Below, one piece after another: positions 1 through 6,753 of a stretch of 11,093 nucleotides of DNA. The DNA is from Pseudomonadota bacterium. Its GTDB lineage: Bacteria; Pseudomonadota; Gammaproteobacteria; Steroidobacterales; Steroidobacteraceae. A model generated the notes under the pieces. It did not search any database and was not told the origin of the DNA. It saw only the letters and a list, made by a program, of their open reading frames with translations. The position numbers and the translations under genes were made by a program. Position 1 is the first letter of the stretch. Each line of letters starts with the position of its first letter. The stretch is taken from positions 1 to 11,093 of the forward strand of contig JAKAZP010000047.1 in the NCBI GenBank assembly GCA_021815905.1, written 5' to 3'.

Positions 1-49
1 CAGGACGCTGCGGCAGACGGCCGTGCCCGCCGCCGGCAGCGGCGGCGTC

Positions 50-1258
50 TCACGCCGCTCCATCGAGCCGCCCCGGCGCGGGGGCCTCCGCGGCGGGAAT
101 CAATTGCGACAGCGCTTCGATGTAGGCGCCGACGGTCTGCCGCTCGTCCGCGCGCCCGTCGATGTAGCGGCCGCTGCGGGCGCTCGCCGCCTGCCACTGC
201 CCGGCATCGCCCGCGAGCGTCGCCACCGCCTCGCGCAGCGCTTGGAGATTCCCGACGACGATCCCGAGCCCGTGCCTGCCGATCAGCTGCTCGGGATCGA
301 GGAACGCGACCACCGGCGTGCCGCGCGACCAGGCCTGCAGATAGGTGTTGGGAAAGCCCTCGGTCTCCGAGGTGCTCACCAGCACGCGCGCGCGCTCGAT
401 GAGCTCGCCGATGCGATGCTGGGGCACGAATCCGTGGAAGGTGACGTTCGCCAGCGTCGCGGCGCGCCGGCGCACCTGCTCGAAGTAGCTCTCCGCGCCC
501 GGCATCGATCCGCCGATCAGATGAAAGCTGAGGTGTGGGAGCTGCGCGGCCACATCGAGCAGGAGCTCGGGACGCTTCAGAGGGCGCAGGTTCCCGATCC
601 AGAGCGCGCCGATGTCGCGCGCCCCGAGCGGCGGCCGGCTGCCGCCGGTCTCGAGCAGCGGCGCGAGCACCGCGCTCGAGACCCCGAACGAGCGCTCGAG
701 CGCCGATCGCTGGGCGGGCGTCTGCGCGAGCACCAGGTCCGTGCGCTTCAAGCCCCAGCCGTACAACTTCCGGTCGCGCCAGTAGCGCACGAGGAGCGAG
801 CGCGGATCGCAGTCGGTGTCGCTCGCCACGCGGAAGACGACCTTGCGGCCGCGCGCCCGGGCGAACAGCACCACCTGCGCGAGGTGCCCGCCGGCGCAAC
901 TCGTGTAATAGAGGTCGGCATCGGCGCGCCGCAGCGCCGCGTGCAGCTTCGTCCAGCGCGGATGCAGGAAGCGGATCACGGGTATGCCCGCTTTGGGGCG
1001 GTAGGCCTTGTAAGTCTTGACCCCGTCCCACACCGCCCCCTCCGGCTGTCCGTGATCGGCGACGATCATCGAGACCGCCCACCCCCGGCGCGCGAGCGCC
1101 CGGGCGAGCAGGGTCTGCTGCAGCTCCGCTCCGCCCGCGCGCCGGTGCGAGTATTCCCGCGCCAGCACGGGCAGGTTGCCGAGCCCGACGAAACAGATGC
1201 GCCCGGGCGCCCGGCAGGGATCGGTGCTTGCGGGAGAGGGAGGGGGAGCGCGGGTCAT
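50..1258 (-). CDS. GT4 family glycosyltransferase
   Basis: Predicted cytoplasmic retaining glycosyltransferase with a GT-B fold, transferring a sugar from a nucleotide donor to a growing lipid-linked glycan; donor and acceptor cannot be read from the sequence. The N-terminal Rossmann half begins with RICFVGLGNL (about residues 20-29) and contains a glycine-rich RAGGAE loop (about 40-45). The donor half has WIGNLRPLKRPELLL (about 220-234) and the GT4 signature SETEGFPNTYLQAW (about 297-310). In that signature the usual second Glu of EX7E is Gln, about residue 308. The 402-residue length is normal for GT4. ATG at 1258 is chosen; a GTG immediately before it (1261) is the alternative, and neither has a clear ribosome site. 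No signal peptide or membrane segment is seen. It is transcribed away from the export operon. The family is secure; the substrate is unknown. Confidence 0.92.
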   Translation of the reverse strand: MTRAPPPSPASTDPCRAPGRICFVGLGNLPVLAREYSHRRAGGAELQQTLLARALARRGWAVSMIVADHGQPEGAVWDGVKTYKAYRPKAGIPVIRFLHPRWTKLHAALRRADADLYYTSCAGGHLAQVVLFARARGRKVVFRVASDTDCDPRSLLVRYWRDRKLYGWGLKRTDLVLAQTPAQRSALERSFGVSSAVLAPLLETGGSRPPLGARDIGALWIGNLRPLKRPELLLDVAAQLPHLSFHLIGGSMPGAESYFEQVRRRAATLANVTFHGFVPQHRIGELIERARVLVSTSETEGFPNTYLQAWSRGTPVVAFLDPEQLIGRHGLGIVVGNLQALREAVATLAGDAGQWQAASARSGRYIDGRADERQTVGAYIEALSQLIPAAEAPAPGRLDGAA

Positions 1259-1334
1259 CACGGGAGTTGCGGTCGGTGCCCCCGAACAAACGCGGCTCCG
1301 AGGGAAACGTTCCTGCCGAGCCCCGGGCGCAGGC

Positions 1335-1350
1335 GGGAACGGAAGTTGCT
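1335..1350 (+). promoter_or_regulatory. Candidate sigma-54 (RpoN) -24/-12 promoter of the EPS operon
   Basis: GGGAACGGAAGTTGCT aligns with the consensus TGGCACG-N4-TTGCW: the -12 box TTGCT is perfect and the -24 box matches at 5 of 7 positions. The invariant GG (1336-1337) and GC (1348-1349) are separated by exactly 10 bases. Transcription would start near 1360, leaving a leader of about 65 bases before the first operon gene at 1427. No convincing sigma-70 pair was found in this gap. Sigma-54 control would require an enhancer-binding activator; the PrsR regulator of PEP-CTERM/EPS loci is a known type. This is a match by eye and is unverified. Confidence 0.5.
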
Positions 1351-1412
1351 CAAGCTTGGCCTACTAATCAGAACCTGAGCCCGACGCACTCTCGCCCCGA
1401 AGACCCAGAATC

Positions 1413-1417
1413 AGGAG
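1413..1417 (+). promoter_or_regulatory. Ribosome binding site of the export protein gene
   Basis: AGGAG lies 9 bases before the ATG at 1427. It is the strongest Shine-Dalgarno match in the intergenic region and fixes the start of the first operon gene. Confidence 0.75.
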
Positions 1418-1426
1418 AAGCCTCTG

Positions 1427-2005
1427 ATGCGATGGCATCCCTCCCGCTGGCTGCAAGGCCTGCTGCTCACGCTCGCCGCCTCGACCGCCCTCGCCGCGCC
1501 GCTCGGCGGCCCGGCGAATCCCGCCTACACCGTCAAGCCCGGGGACGTCCTGCAGGTGGCCGTGTGGAAGGAGCCCGAGCTGCAGGGCCCGGTGCTCGTG
1601 CAGCCGGACGGGCGGTTCTCCTTCCCGCTCGCCGGGCAGATCGATGCGCGCGGCAAGACGGTCGTGGAGCTGCAGCAGGAGATCACGCAGCGCCTCGCGC
1701 ACTTCATCACCGATCCGGTCGTCACGGTGAGCATCACCCAGATCAACGGCGACAAGGTCTACGTGATCGGTCAGGTGCAGAAGCCCGGCTTCTTCGTCGT
1801 CAATCCGCAGGTCGATGTCATGCAGGCGCTCAGCATGGCCGGCGGCACGACGCCGTTCGCCGCGCTCGGCAGCATCAAGATCCTGCGCCGCGAGGCCGAT
1901 GGCCAGCAGATGGCGCTGCCGTTCAACTACAACGCCGTGGTGCACGGCCACGATCTTGCGCAGAACATCATCCTGCAGGCCGGCGATGTCGTCGTCGTGC
2001 CGTAA
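1427..2005 (+). CDS. Short periplasmic polysaccharide export protein (OPX/Wza-like, EpsE type)
   Basis: Periplasmic part of an exopolysaccharide export channel. A signal peptide covers about residues 1-24 (basic start, hydrophobic LLLTLAASTALA core, AxA-type cleavage site). There is no lipobox cysteine, unlike E. coli Wza. A poly_export domain follows at about 33-105, with the characteristic YTVKPGDVLQVAVWKEPEL and QPDGRFSFPLAGQI. One SLBB-type domain follows at about 109-160, containing VIGQVQKPGFF. At 192 residues it is about half the size of Wza and lacks the C-terminal segment that forms the helical outer-membrane pore, so it needs an outer-membrane partner. The next gene, a beta-barrel that overlaps its end, is the obvious candidate. 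It is the first gene of the operon. Its short, non-lipidated form is like the EpsE proteins of PEP-CTERM/XrtA-associated loci. Confidence 0.93.
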   Translation: MRWHPSRWLQGLLLTLAASTALAAPLGGPANPAYTVKPGDVLQVAVWKEPELQGPVLVQPDGRFSFPLAGQIDARGKTVVELQQEITQRLAHFITDPVVTVSITQINGDKVYVIGQVQKPGFFVVNPQVDVMQALSMAGGTTPFAALGSIKILRREADGQQMALPFNYNAVVHGHDLAQNIILQAGDVVVVP

Positions 2006-3239
2006 TCTGTACGCCGTGCTCGGCGCGGGCGCGCTGCTCGGGCTCGCTCCCCGGGCGCACGCCCAGAACTGGCAGATCCTGCCGCGCATCGAAGGAGGTG
2101 GCACGTACAACGACAACTATCGGATGGCGACGCCCCCGACGGCGAACACCGCTGTCTACGGACCCTACATCGACGCGCAGCTCGACTTCGGTCTCATCTC
2201 CCAGCGCTCGAAGCTCGACTTCGTGCCGCGCGTGCACGCGACCTACTTCCCCTCGGATACGGCGGACCAGTCGACGGACGAGTACCTCTATCTCACCGGG
2301 GAGCACACGGGGCTGCGCTCGGACCTGAAGGGCCTGGCGCAGTGGTCCGATGAGAGCGTGATCTATTCGGAGCTGATTCCGGCGGCCTTTCCCGGGGTCG
2401 GGCTCGGACAGAAGGGCGTCGGGGAGTACGGGCGCGTGGGGGTGCGCAACCGCCGGCGGATGGAGCGGGTGGCGCCGGAATACATCTTTGACTTCACCCA
2501 GCGCACCCACCTCGACCTGAAGGCCCAGTACCAGCGCTTCAGCTTCAGCCAGAGCCTGTTCCAGCAGGTCGGCTACACCGACTACTCCGGCCACGCCGGG
2601 GTGCTGTTCGACCTCACGCCGCAGAGCACCTTCTCGGTGACGGGTGTCGGCTCGCGCTTCCTGCCGCAGCGCGGCGGTCACGACGCCAACCGCTATGGGG
2701 TCGACTTCGAGTGGCGCCAGGCGCGCTCGCAGGTCATGACCACGTACCTGCGGGCGGGCCTCAACCGGCTGAACTCCAACACCGTCATCGGCAGCGTGAG
2801 CACCACCGGCTTCACCGGCGGGGCGGGCGTCGAATGGCGCTACCAGATCACCGAGGTGGTGCTCGATGTGCTGCGCAATTATTCCCCGAGCTCCGCCGGC
2901 GCCGAGCTCGTGAGCGATGAGGCGCGCTTTCGCGTGCTGCATGCCTTCGAGCCGCGCCTCTCGGGCTATTTCGCCGCGCGCGCCGTGCGCATGCGCGGAG
3001 CCTCGAGCCGGGCGGGGCTCGCGATCTCCGGGGAGGATTACCTCGCCGGGGAGCTCGGCATGCAGTACCAGCTCACCCTGAATTCGCGCATCGCGGTCAC
3101 GTACGACTACACCTGGCAGCGCTTCCAGACCGAGCCGAGCGCGGCCTCGAACGCGATCGCGGTCGCCTTCGTCTATCAGCCCTTGAGCCGGTACCAGCCG
3201 CTGCCGGAATTCACCGGCATTCCGCAGCAGGAGCCATAG
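1986..3239 (+). CDS. Outer-membrane beta-barrel protein of the EPS export locus
   Basis: Predicted 417-residue outer-membrane barrel. The frame stays open upstream to 1815, but the ATG at 1986 is preferred because it gives a clean signal peptide: R6 as the basic start, hydrophobic VLGAGALLGLAP, then cleavage after AHA at about residue 26. The first 20 bases overlap the end of the export gene. The ribosome site is weak, suggesting translational coupling. The mature part has no cysteine-rich or enzymatic motif. It shows alternating polar and hydrophobic strands rich in aromatic residues and turn residues. The early TYNDNYRM resembles the start of putative beta-barrel porin 2 / PEP-CTERM-associated barrel families. 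About 390 mature residues would suit a barrel of 16-18 strands. It probably forms the outer-membrane exit for polymer delivered by the preceding OPX protein. The barrel fold is likely; its role as the pore is inferred from context. Confidence 0.85.
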   Translation: MSSSCRNLYAVLGAGALLGLAPRAHAQNWQILPRIEGGGTYNDNYRMATPPTANTAVYGPYIDAQLDFGLISQRSKLDFVPRVHATYFPSDTADQSTDEYLYLTGEHTGLRSDLKGLAQWSDESVIYSELIPAAFPGVGLGQKGVGEYGRVGVRNRRRMERVAPEYIFDFTQRTHLDLKAQYQRFSFSQSLFQQVGYTDYSGHAGVLFDLTPQSTFSVTGVGSRFLPQRGGHDANRYGVDFEWRQARSQVMTTYLRAGLNRLNSNTVIGSVSTTGFTGGAGVEWRYQITEVVLDVLRNYSPSSAGAELVSDEARFRVLHAFEPRLSGYFAARAVRMRGASSRAGLAISGEDYLAGELGMQYQLTLNSRIAVTYDYTWQRFQTEPSAASNAIAVAFVYQPLSRYQPLPEFTGIPQQEP

Positions 3240-3240
3240 C

Positions 3241-4923
3241 ATGACGGACATTGCGGAGAACTATTCCGGTCCGGGATTCGCGGATTATTTCTCGGCCATC
3301 AGGCGCCGGCGGCTGCTGCTCGCGAGCATCGCGCTGCCGATCCTCGCGATCTCGGCGGCGCTCGCGATCGGGCTGCCGGACATCTACGTCTCATCCTCGC
3401 TCTTCACCTTCACGTACGCGACCGTCCCCGGCGACCTGCCGGCCAACGCCAATGCGGATGTGATCATCCGCCAGCAGGAGCAGTACCGGGACGCCTACGT
3501 CGACAGCCTCTCGCGCACCGTGCTCACCGCCGGCACGCTCAAGCGCCTGATGAAGGCGATTCCGCGGATCGTGCCGCCCGGCACCGATCCCGCATCGGCC
3601 GACAAGTACATCCTCGCCCGTACCACCGTGCTGCCCGTGCGCACGCCCGTGCTCGATCCGCAGACCGGCCGCACCCGCGACATCATCACGGCGTTCTCGG
3701 TCTCCTATGACAGCCGCAATCCCGAGCTCGCGGCGCGCGTCGCCCGCTGGCTCACCCAGGCCTTTCTCGTCGGCGCCCGCCAGGACCCGCTGATGCGCGC
3801 CAGGGCGGCGGAGCAGTTCTACGACTCCCAGGTGATGCTCTACCGCAATCGGATCTCGAAGATCGAGGCGAAGCTCGCCACGTTCAAGGCGAAGAACTAC
3901 GACCAGCTGCCCGGTCTCACCGACATCAACATGAACATCATGCAGACCACGCAGCGCGACCTCGACAACGTCACGCAGCAGATCGCGGGGCTGCGCCAGA
4001 ACCGCGTCTTTCTGCAGCAGCAGCTCGATGCGGCCAAGAACGCCGGCGACGACACCGGGATGCTCCAGCAGCTGCAGGCCGAGTACAACAAGAAGCTCGC
4101 CACCTACGACCCGGACTACCCGGACATGATCGCGCTGCGCCAGCAGATCGATGCCCTGAAGGAAGGCGACGGGGCGGTCAACAGCCTGTCGCTCCCGGCG
4201 CAGCTGCGCGCCGAGGAGCAGCTGCTCGCGCAGACGAAGCTCCGCTACACCAATAACTTCCCGGACGTGCAGCGCATCGAGCGTCAGATCCAGATCCTCA
4301 AGACCCGCATCGCTCATGGCGAGAAGTACGCCGGCAATGCGCCCGGGAGCCCGGCGGTGGTCGCGCTCGAGACGCAGCTCAATGCCAACGAGACCGAGAC
4401 CCAGGGGCTCGAGCAGCAGGAGGCTCAGCTGCAGCAGCAGCTCGACAAGCTCTCGCACCACATGGAGGCGACCCCGGAGGTCGAGCGCCAGTACAACGCC
4501 CTCACCATGAATCTGCAGCTCGCGCAGACGCAGTACAACACTTTGCTGCAGAACCAGATGAACGCGCAGCTCACGAGCCAGGCGATCGCGAGCGGCCGCA
4601 GCGACAAGATCCGCATCGTGCAGCACGCCGGGGTTCCGCTCGAGCCCGGGAAGCCGAAGCGTCTCGCGATCGGCATCGTGGGCCTGATGCTTGCGATCCT
4701 GCTCGGCCTGACGGTGGTGGTGATCGCCGAAAGCATGGATCAGAGCGTGCGCGGCAGCCGCGATGTCCGCAGCGTGCTCGCGATCTCGCCGCTCGCGGTG
4801 ATCCCGCAGATCGAGGACGCGGCCACGGCGCGCCGCCACCGCTGGCAGCTCGCGATTCTGATTTCCTCCGTGGTGCTGGTGACCGCCGGTGTGCTGGAGA
4901 CGGCCCGTATCTTCTATACCTGA
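3241..4923 (+). CDS. Wzz/GNVR-type polysaccharide chain-length determinant
   Basis: Inner-membrane protein of 560 residues that controls polymer length and links synthesis to export (polysaccharide co-polymerase). The N-terminal YFSAIRRRR, just before TM1 (about 23-45), is typical of the Wzz domain. A large periplasmic region follows (about 46-474) with long Gln/Leu-rich coiled coils at about 195-265, 275-357 and 375-435. The GNVR-like TPEVERQY is at about 411-418. The conserved proline-rich PLEPGKPKRL leads into TM2 (about 475-496). A cytoplasmic loop and a third hydrophobic segment (about 536-553) end the protein. There is no Walker A, so the kinase is not fused; it is the next gene. An AGGAG at 3229-3233 supports the ATG, one base after the preceding stop. 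A KL..Y...PD...QI..LK block occurs twice in the coiled coil. Confidence 0.93.
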   Translation: MTDIAENYSGPGFADYFSAIRRRRLLLASIALPILAISAALAIGLPDIYVSSSLFTFTYATVPGDLPANANADVIIRQQEQYRDAYVDSLSRTVLTAGTLKRLMKAIPRIVPPGTDPASADKYILARTTVLPVRTPVLDPQTGRTRDIITAFSVSYDSRNPELAARVARWLTQAFLVGARQDPLMRARAAEQFYDSQVMLYRNRISKIEAKLATFKAKNYDQLPGLTDINMNIMQTTQRDLDNVTQQIAGLRQNRVFLQQQLDAAKNAGDDTGMLQQLQAEYNKKLATYDPDYPDMIALRQQIDALKEGDGAVNSLSLPAQLRAEEQLLAQTKLRYTNNFPDVQRIERQIQILKTRIAHGEKYAGNAPGSPAVVALETQLNANETETQGLEQQEAQLQQQLDKLSHHMEATPEVERQYNALTMNLQLAQTQYNTLLQNQMNAQLTSQAIASGRSDKIRIVQHAGVPLEPGKPKRLAIGIVGLMLAILLGLTVVVIAESMDQSVRGSRDVRSVLAISPLAVIPQIEDAATARRHRWQLAILISSVVLVTAGVLETARIFYT

Positions 4924-4933
4924 TTCGAAAGAA

Positions 4934-4951
4934 GCCGCCCGAGCGGCGAGG
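4934..4951 (+). promoter_or_regulatory. Small hairpin abutting the ribosome site of the kinase gene
   Basis: In the 40-base gap, GCCGC (4934-4938) pairs with GCGGC (4943-4947) across a CCGA loop. The presumed Shine-Dalgarno GAGG (4948-4951) follows at once, 12 bases before the ATG at 4964. The stem could modulate kinase translation relative to the chain-length gene. It lacks a T tract, so it is not an intrinsic terminator. In GC-rich DNA a 5-bp stem may be chance. Confidence 0.25.
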
Positions 4952-4963
4952 TAAAAGCGACTC

Positions 4964-5794
4964 ATGAGCCTGATCGAGGAAGTGATGCGCCGCCAGGCGC
5001 ACGAGCGTGCCGCGACGGCGGGAGGTCTCGCGGCGAATCTGGGCGGAGGGATGTCCGCGGCGCGCGTGGCGCGGGCGATCCCCGCTCAGCCGGAAGCGCC
5101 GGCGCCGCAGTACCGCACCGCCGCGGTCGACCCGGAAGCGCTCGAGCGTCATCGGGTGCTGCCGCGCGTGCAGGACGTCGCGGTCTCCCGCGCGTACAAG
5201 ATCCTGCGCACGCGGGTGCTGCACCGGATGTCGGCCAATGGCTGGTTCACGCTCGGGATCACCGGAACGTGCGCCGGCGAGGGTAAGACCCTGACGGCCG
5301 TCAACCTCGCGCTCGCGCTGGCGCAGGACCCGAACGCCTGGGTGTACCTGGTCGATCTCGACCTGCAGCGGCCGCGGATCGGGGGCTACCTCGGCATGAG
5401 CTACGAACACGGGCTCACCGACTTCCTCGCCGGGCAGGCGGAGCTCGAGCAGATCGTCTACGACATCGGCATCAAGCGCCTGGCGGTGGTGCCGAATGCC
5501 TGCCCCCTCGAGACCTCCTCGGAGCATCTGCGCTCGGCGCGGATGGCGGATTTCATCAATGCGCTCGAGGCGCAGACGCCCCGGCGCATCATCATCTTCG
5601 ACATGCCCCCGCTCATGGCGAGCGATGACGTGCTGGCATTCGCGCCACGCGTCGACTCGTTCCTGCTCATCGTCTCGCAGGGGCTCACGGCGCGGCGCAC
5701 GCTGAGCAACGCCCGGGAAGTGCTCTCCGAGCTCAACGTTCTCGGCGTGGTCCTCAATCGCTCCACCGAGCACAACGACAGCCCTTACTACTGA
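4964..5794 (+). CDS. CpsD/EpsG-type tyrosine-protein autokinase (BY-kinase)
   Basis: Cytoplasmic P-loop kinase of 276 residues that would autophosphorylate on tyrosine and cycle the chain-length determinant during EPS assembly. A low-complexity N-terminus (about 1-70) leads to SRAYKILRTRVL (about 75-86), the usual helix before the nucleotide site. Walker A is GTCAGEGKT (101-109), the A' motif VDLDLQRP (130-137; D131, D133) and Walker B IIIFDMPPL (209-217; D213), all in BY-kinase order. The C-terminal tyrosine cluster is reduced to two residues, SPYY (Y275, Y276), where most BY-kinases have several more. The gene lies directly after the chain-length determinant, as in split Wzc systems. It ends in TGATG, its stop overlapping the next start by one base. 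A ParA-like ATPase is a less likely reading, given the context and the terminal tyrosines. Confidence 0.9.
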   Translation: MSLIEEVMRRQAHERAATAGGLAANLGGGMSAARVARAIPAQPEAPAPQYRTAAVDPEALERHRVLPRVQDVAVSRAYKILRTRVLHRMSANGWFTLGITGTCAGEGKTLTAVNLALALAQDPNAWVYLVDLDLQRPRIGGYLGMSYEHGLTDFLAGQAELEQIVYDIGIKRLAVVPNACPLETSSEHLRSARMADFINALEAQTPRRIIIFDMPPLMASDDVLAFAPRVDSFLLIVSQGLTARRTLSNAREVLSELNVLGVVLNRSTEHNDSPYY

Positions 5795-6753
5795 TGGCGC
5801 TCGATCTCTCGGTCGTGGTCCCGCTCTACAACGAGGAGCAGAGCGTGCGCCCGCTCTGCGAGGCGATCGTGCGCGGGGTCGAGCCGCTCGGGGTCACCTT
5901 CGAGGTCGTGCTGGTCGACGACGGCAGCCGCGACGGCACGGCGCGGGTCGCGGACGCGATCGCGCGCGAGGACTCGCGCGTCTGTCTCGTGAAGTTCCGG
6001 CGCAACTTCGGCCAGACGCCAGCCATGGCCGCGGGCATCGCCGAGGCGAGGGGCGAGATCATCGTGACCATGGACGGGGATCTGCAGAACGACCCGGCCG
6101 ACATCGGCGAGCTTCTCGCGCGCATCGACGAGGGCAACGACATCGTGGTCGGCTGGCGTCACGACCGGCAGGACAAGCTCTGGACGCGCAAGGTCCCCTC
6201 GCGCATCGCCAATGCCCTCATCGCGCGGGTGACCGGAGTCCCGATCCGCGATAACGGCTGCTCGCTCAAGGCCTACCGGGCCTGCCTCATCAAGCAGATA
6301 CCGCTTTATTCGGAGATGCACCGCTTCATCCCGGCGATGGCCTCGATCGCCGGCCCCCGCATCGCCGAGATCCGGGTGCGCCATCACGCGCGGCGCTTCG
6401 GCAGCTCCAAGTACGGGCTCTCGCGCATCTACAAGGTGCTGCTCGACCTCATGGTGATCAAGACCGTGGCGTCCTTCACCGCGCGCCCGATGCGCTGGTT
6501 CGGGATGCTGTCGCTGCCGATGCTGGCCGGCGCCGCGCTCGCACTCGGCTGGACGGTGTTCACCCTGCTCGAGGAGGGGCGCATGTCGCTCTCGATCGCC
6601 GGCACCGGCGTGATCTTCCTCACCTCGACTTTCATGCTGCTCGCCGCCGGAGCCATCGGCGAGCTCGTCTACAAGCTCGGAGACCTGCGCGAGCACCAGT
6701 TCTGCGGTCTCACCCAACATCTTCTCGTCCGAGGCGCCGTCAACGATGACTGA
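5794..6753 (+). CDS. GT2 glycosyltransferase, DPM1/GtrB/ArnC-like, membrane-anchored
   Basis: Predicted to move a sugar from a nucleotide donor to polyprenyl phosphate, or to an acceptor at the cytoplasmic face of the inner membrane. The GT-A catalytic domain has VVVPLYNEE (7-15), VDDGS (41-45), the metal-binding DGD inside TMDGDLQND (92-100), CSLKAYR (156-162), MHRFIP (175-180) and RRFGSSKYG (200-208). These are all conserved in the polyprenyl-phosphate glycosyltransferase group. Two C-terminal membrane segments (about 236-257 and 268-291) match the two-helix form of GtrB/ArnC. All expected catalytic positions are present and the 319-residue length is typical. Its ATG overlaps the kinase stop by one base and has no strong ribosome site of its own, so translation is probably coupled. 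The sugar is unknown. Confidence 0.93.
   Translation: MALDLSVVVPLYNEEQSVRPLCEAIVRGVEPLGVTFEVVLVDDGSRDGTARVADAIAREDSRVCLVKFRRNFGQTPAMAAGIAEARGEIIVTMDGDLQNDPADIGELLARIDEGNDIVVGWRHDRQDKLWTRKVPSRIANALIARVTGVPIRDNGCSLKAYRACLIKQIPLYSEMHRFIPAMASIAGPRIAEIRVRHHARRFGSSKYGLSRIYKVLLDLMVIKTVASFTARPMRWFGMLSLPMLAGAALALGWTVFTLLEEGRMSLSIAGTGVIFLTSTFMLLAAGAIGELVYKLGDLREHQFCGLTQHLLVRGAVNDD

Noticed and set aside
28..47. Seven-base GC stem (CGCCGCC/GGCGGCG) just after the GT4 stop, as a possible terminator
   Set aside because: No T tract follows on the minus strand, and such stems arise easily in GC-rich DNA at the window edge.
1301..1314. Imperfect palindrome AGGGAAACGTTCCT as an activator site
   Set aside because: The arms match only with a one-base bulge, it is a single copy, and it lies closer to the -24 box than sigma-54 activator sites usually do.
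23..1378. Long plus-strand open frame (451 codons) opposite the GT4 gene
   Set aside because: It is Arg/Ala/Pro-rich with no recognisable domain and lies fully antisense to a well-supported glycosyltransferase. Long antisense frames are expected at this GC content.
1815..1985. N-terminal extension of the beta-barrel gene to 1815
   Set aside because: The extension overlaps the export protein in another frame, is Arg/Ser-rich, and would bury the signal peptide that starts at 1986.
3391..4965. Minus-strand open frame of 524 codons opposite the chain-length determinant
   Set aside because: It is a shadow of the coiled-coil gene, with His/Arg/Leu-rich sequence, no motif and no ribosome site.
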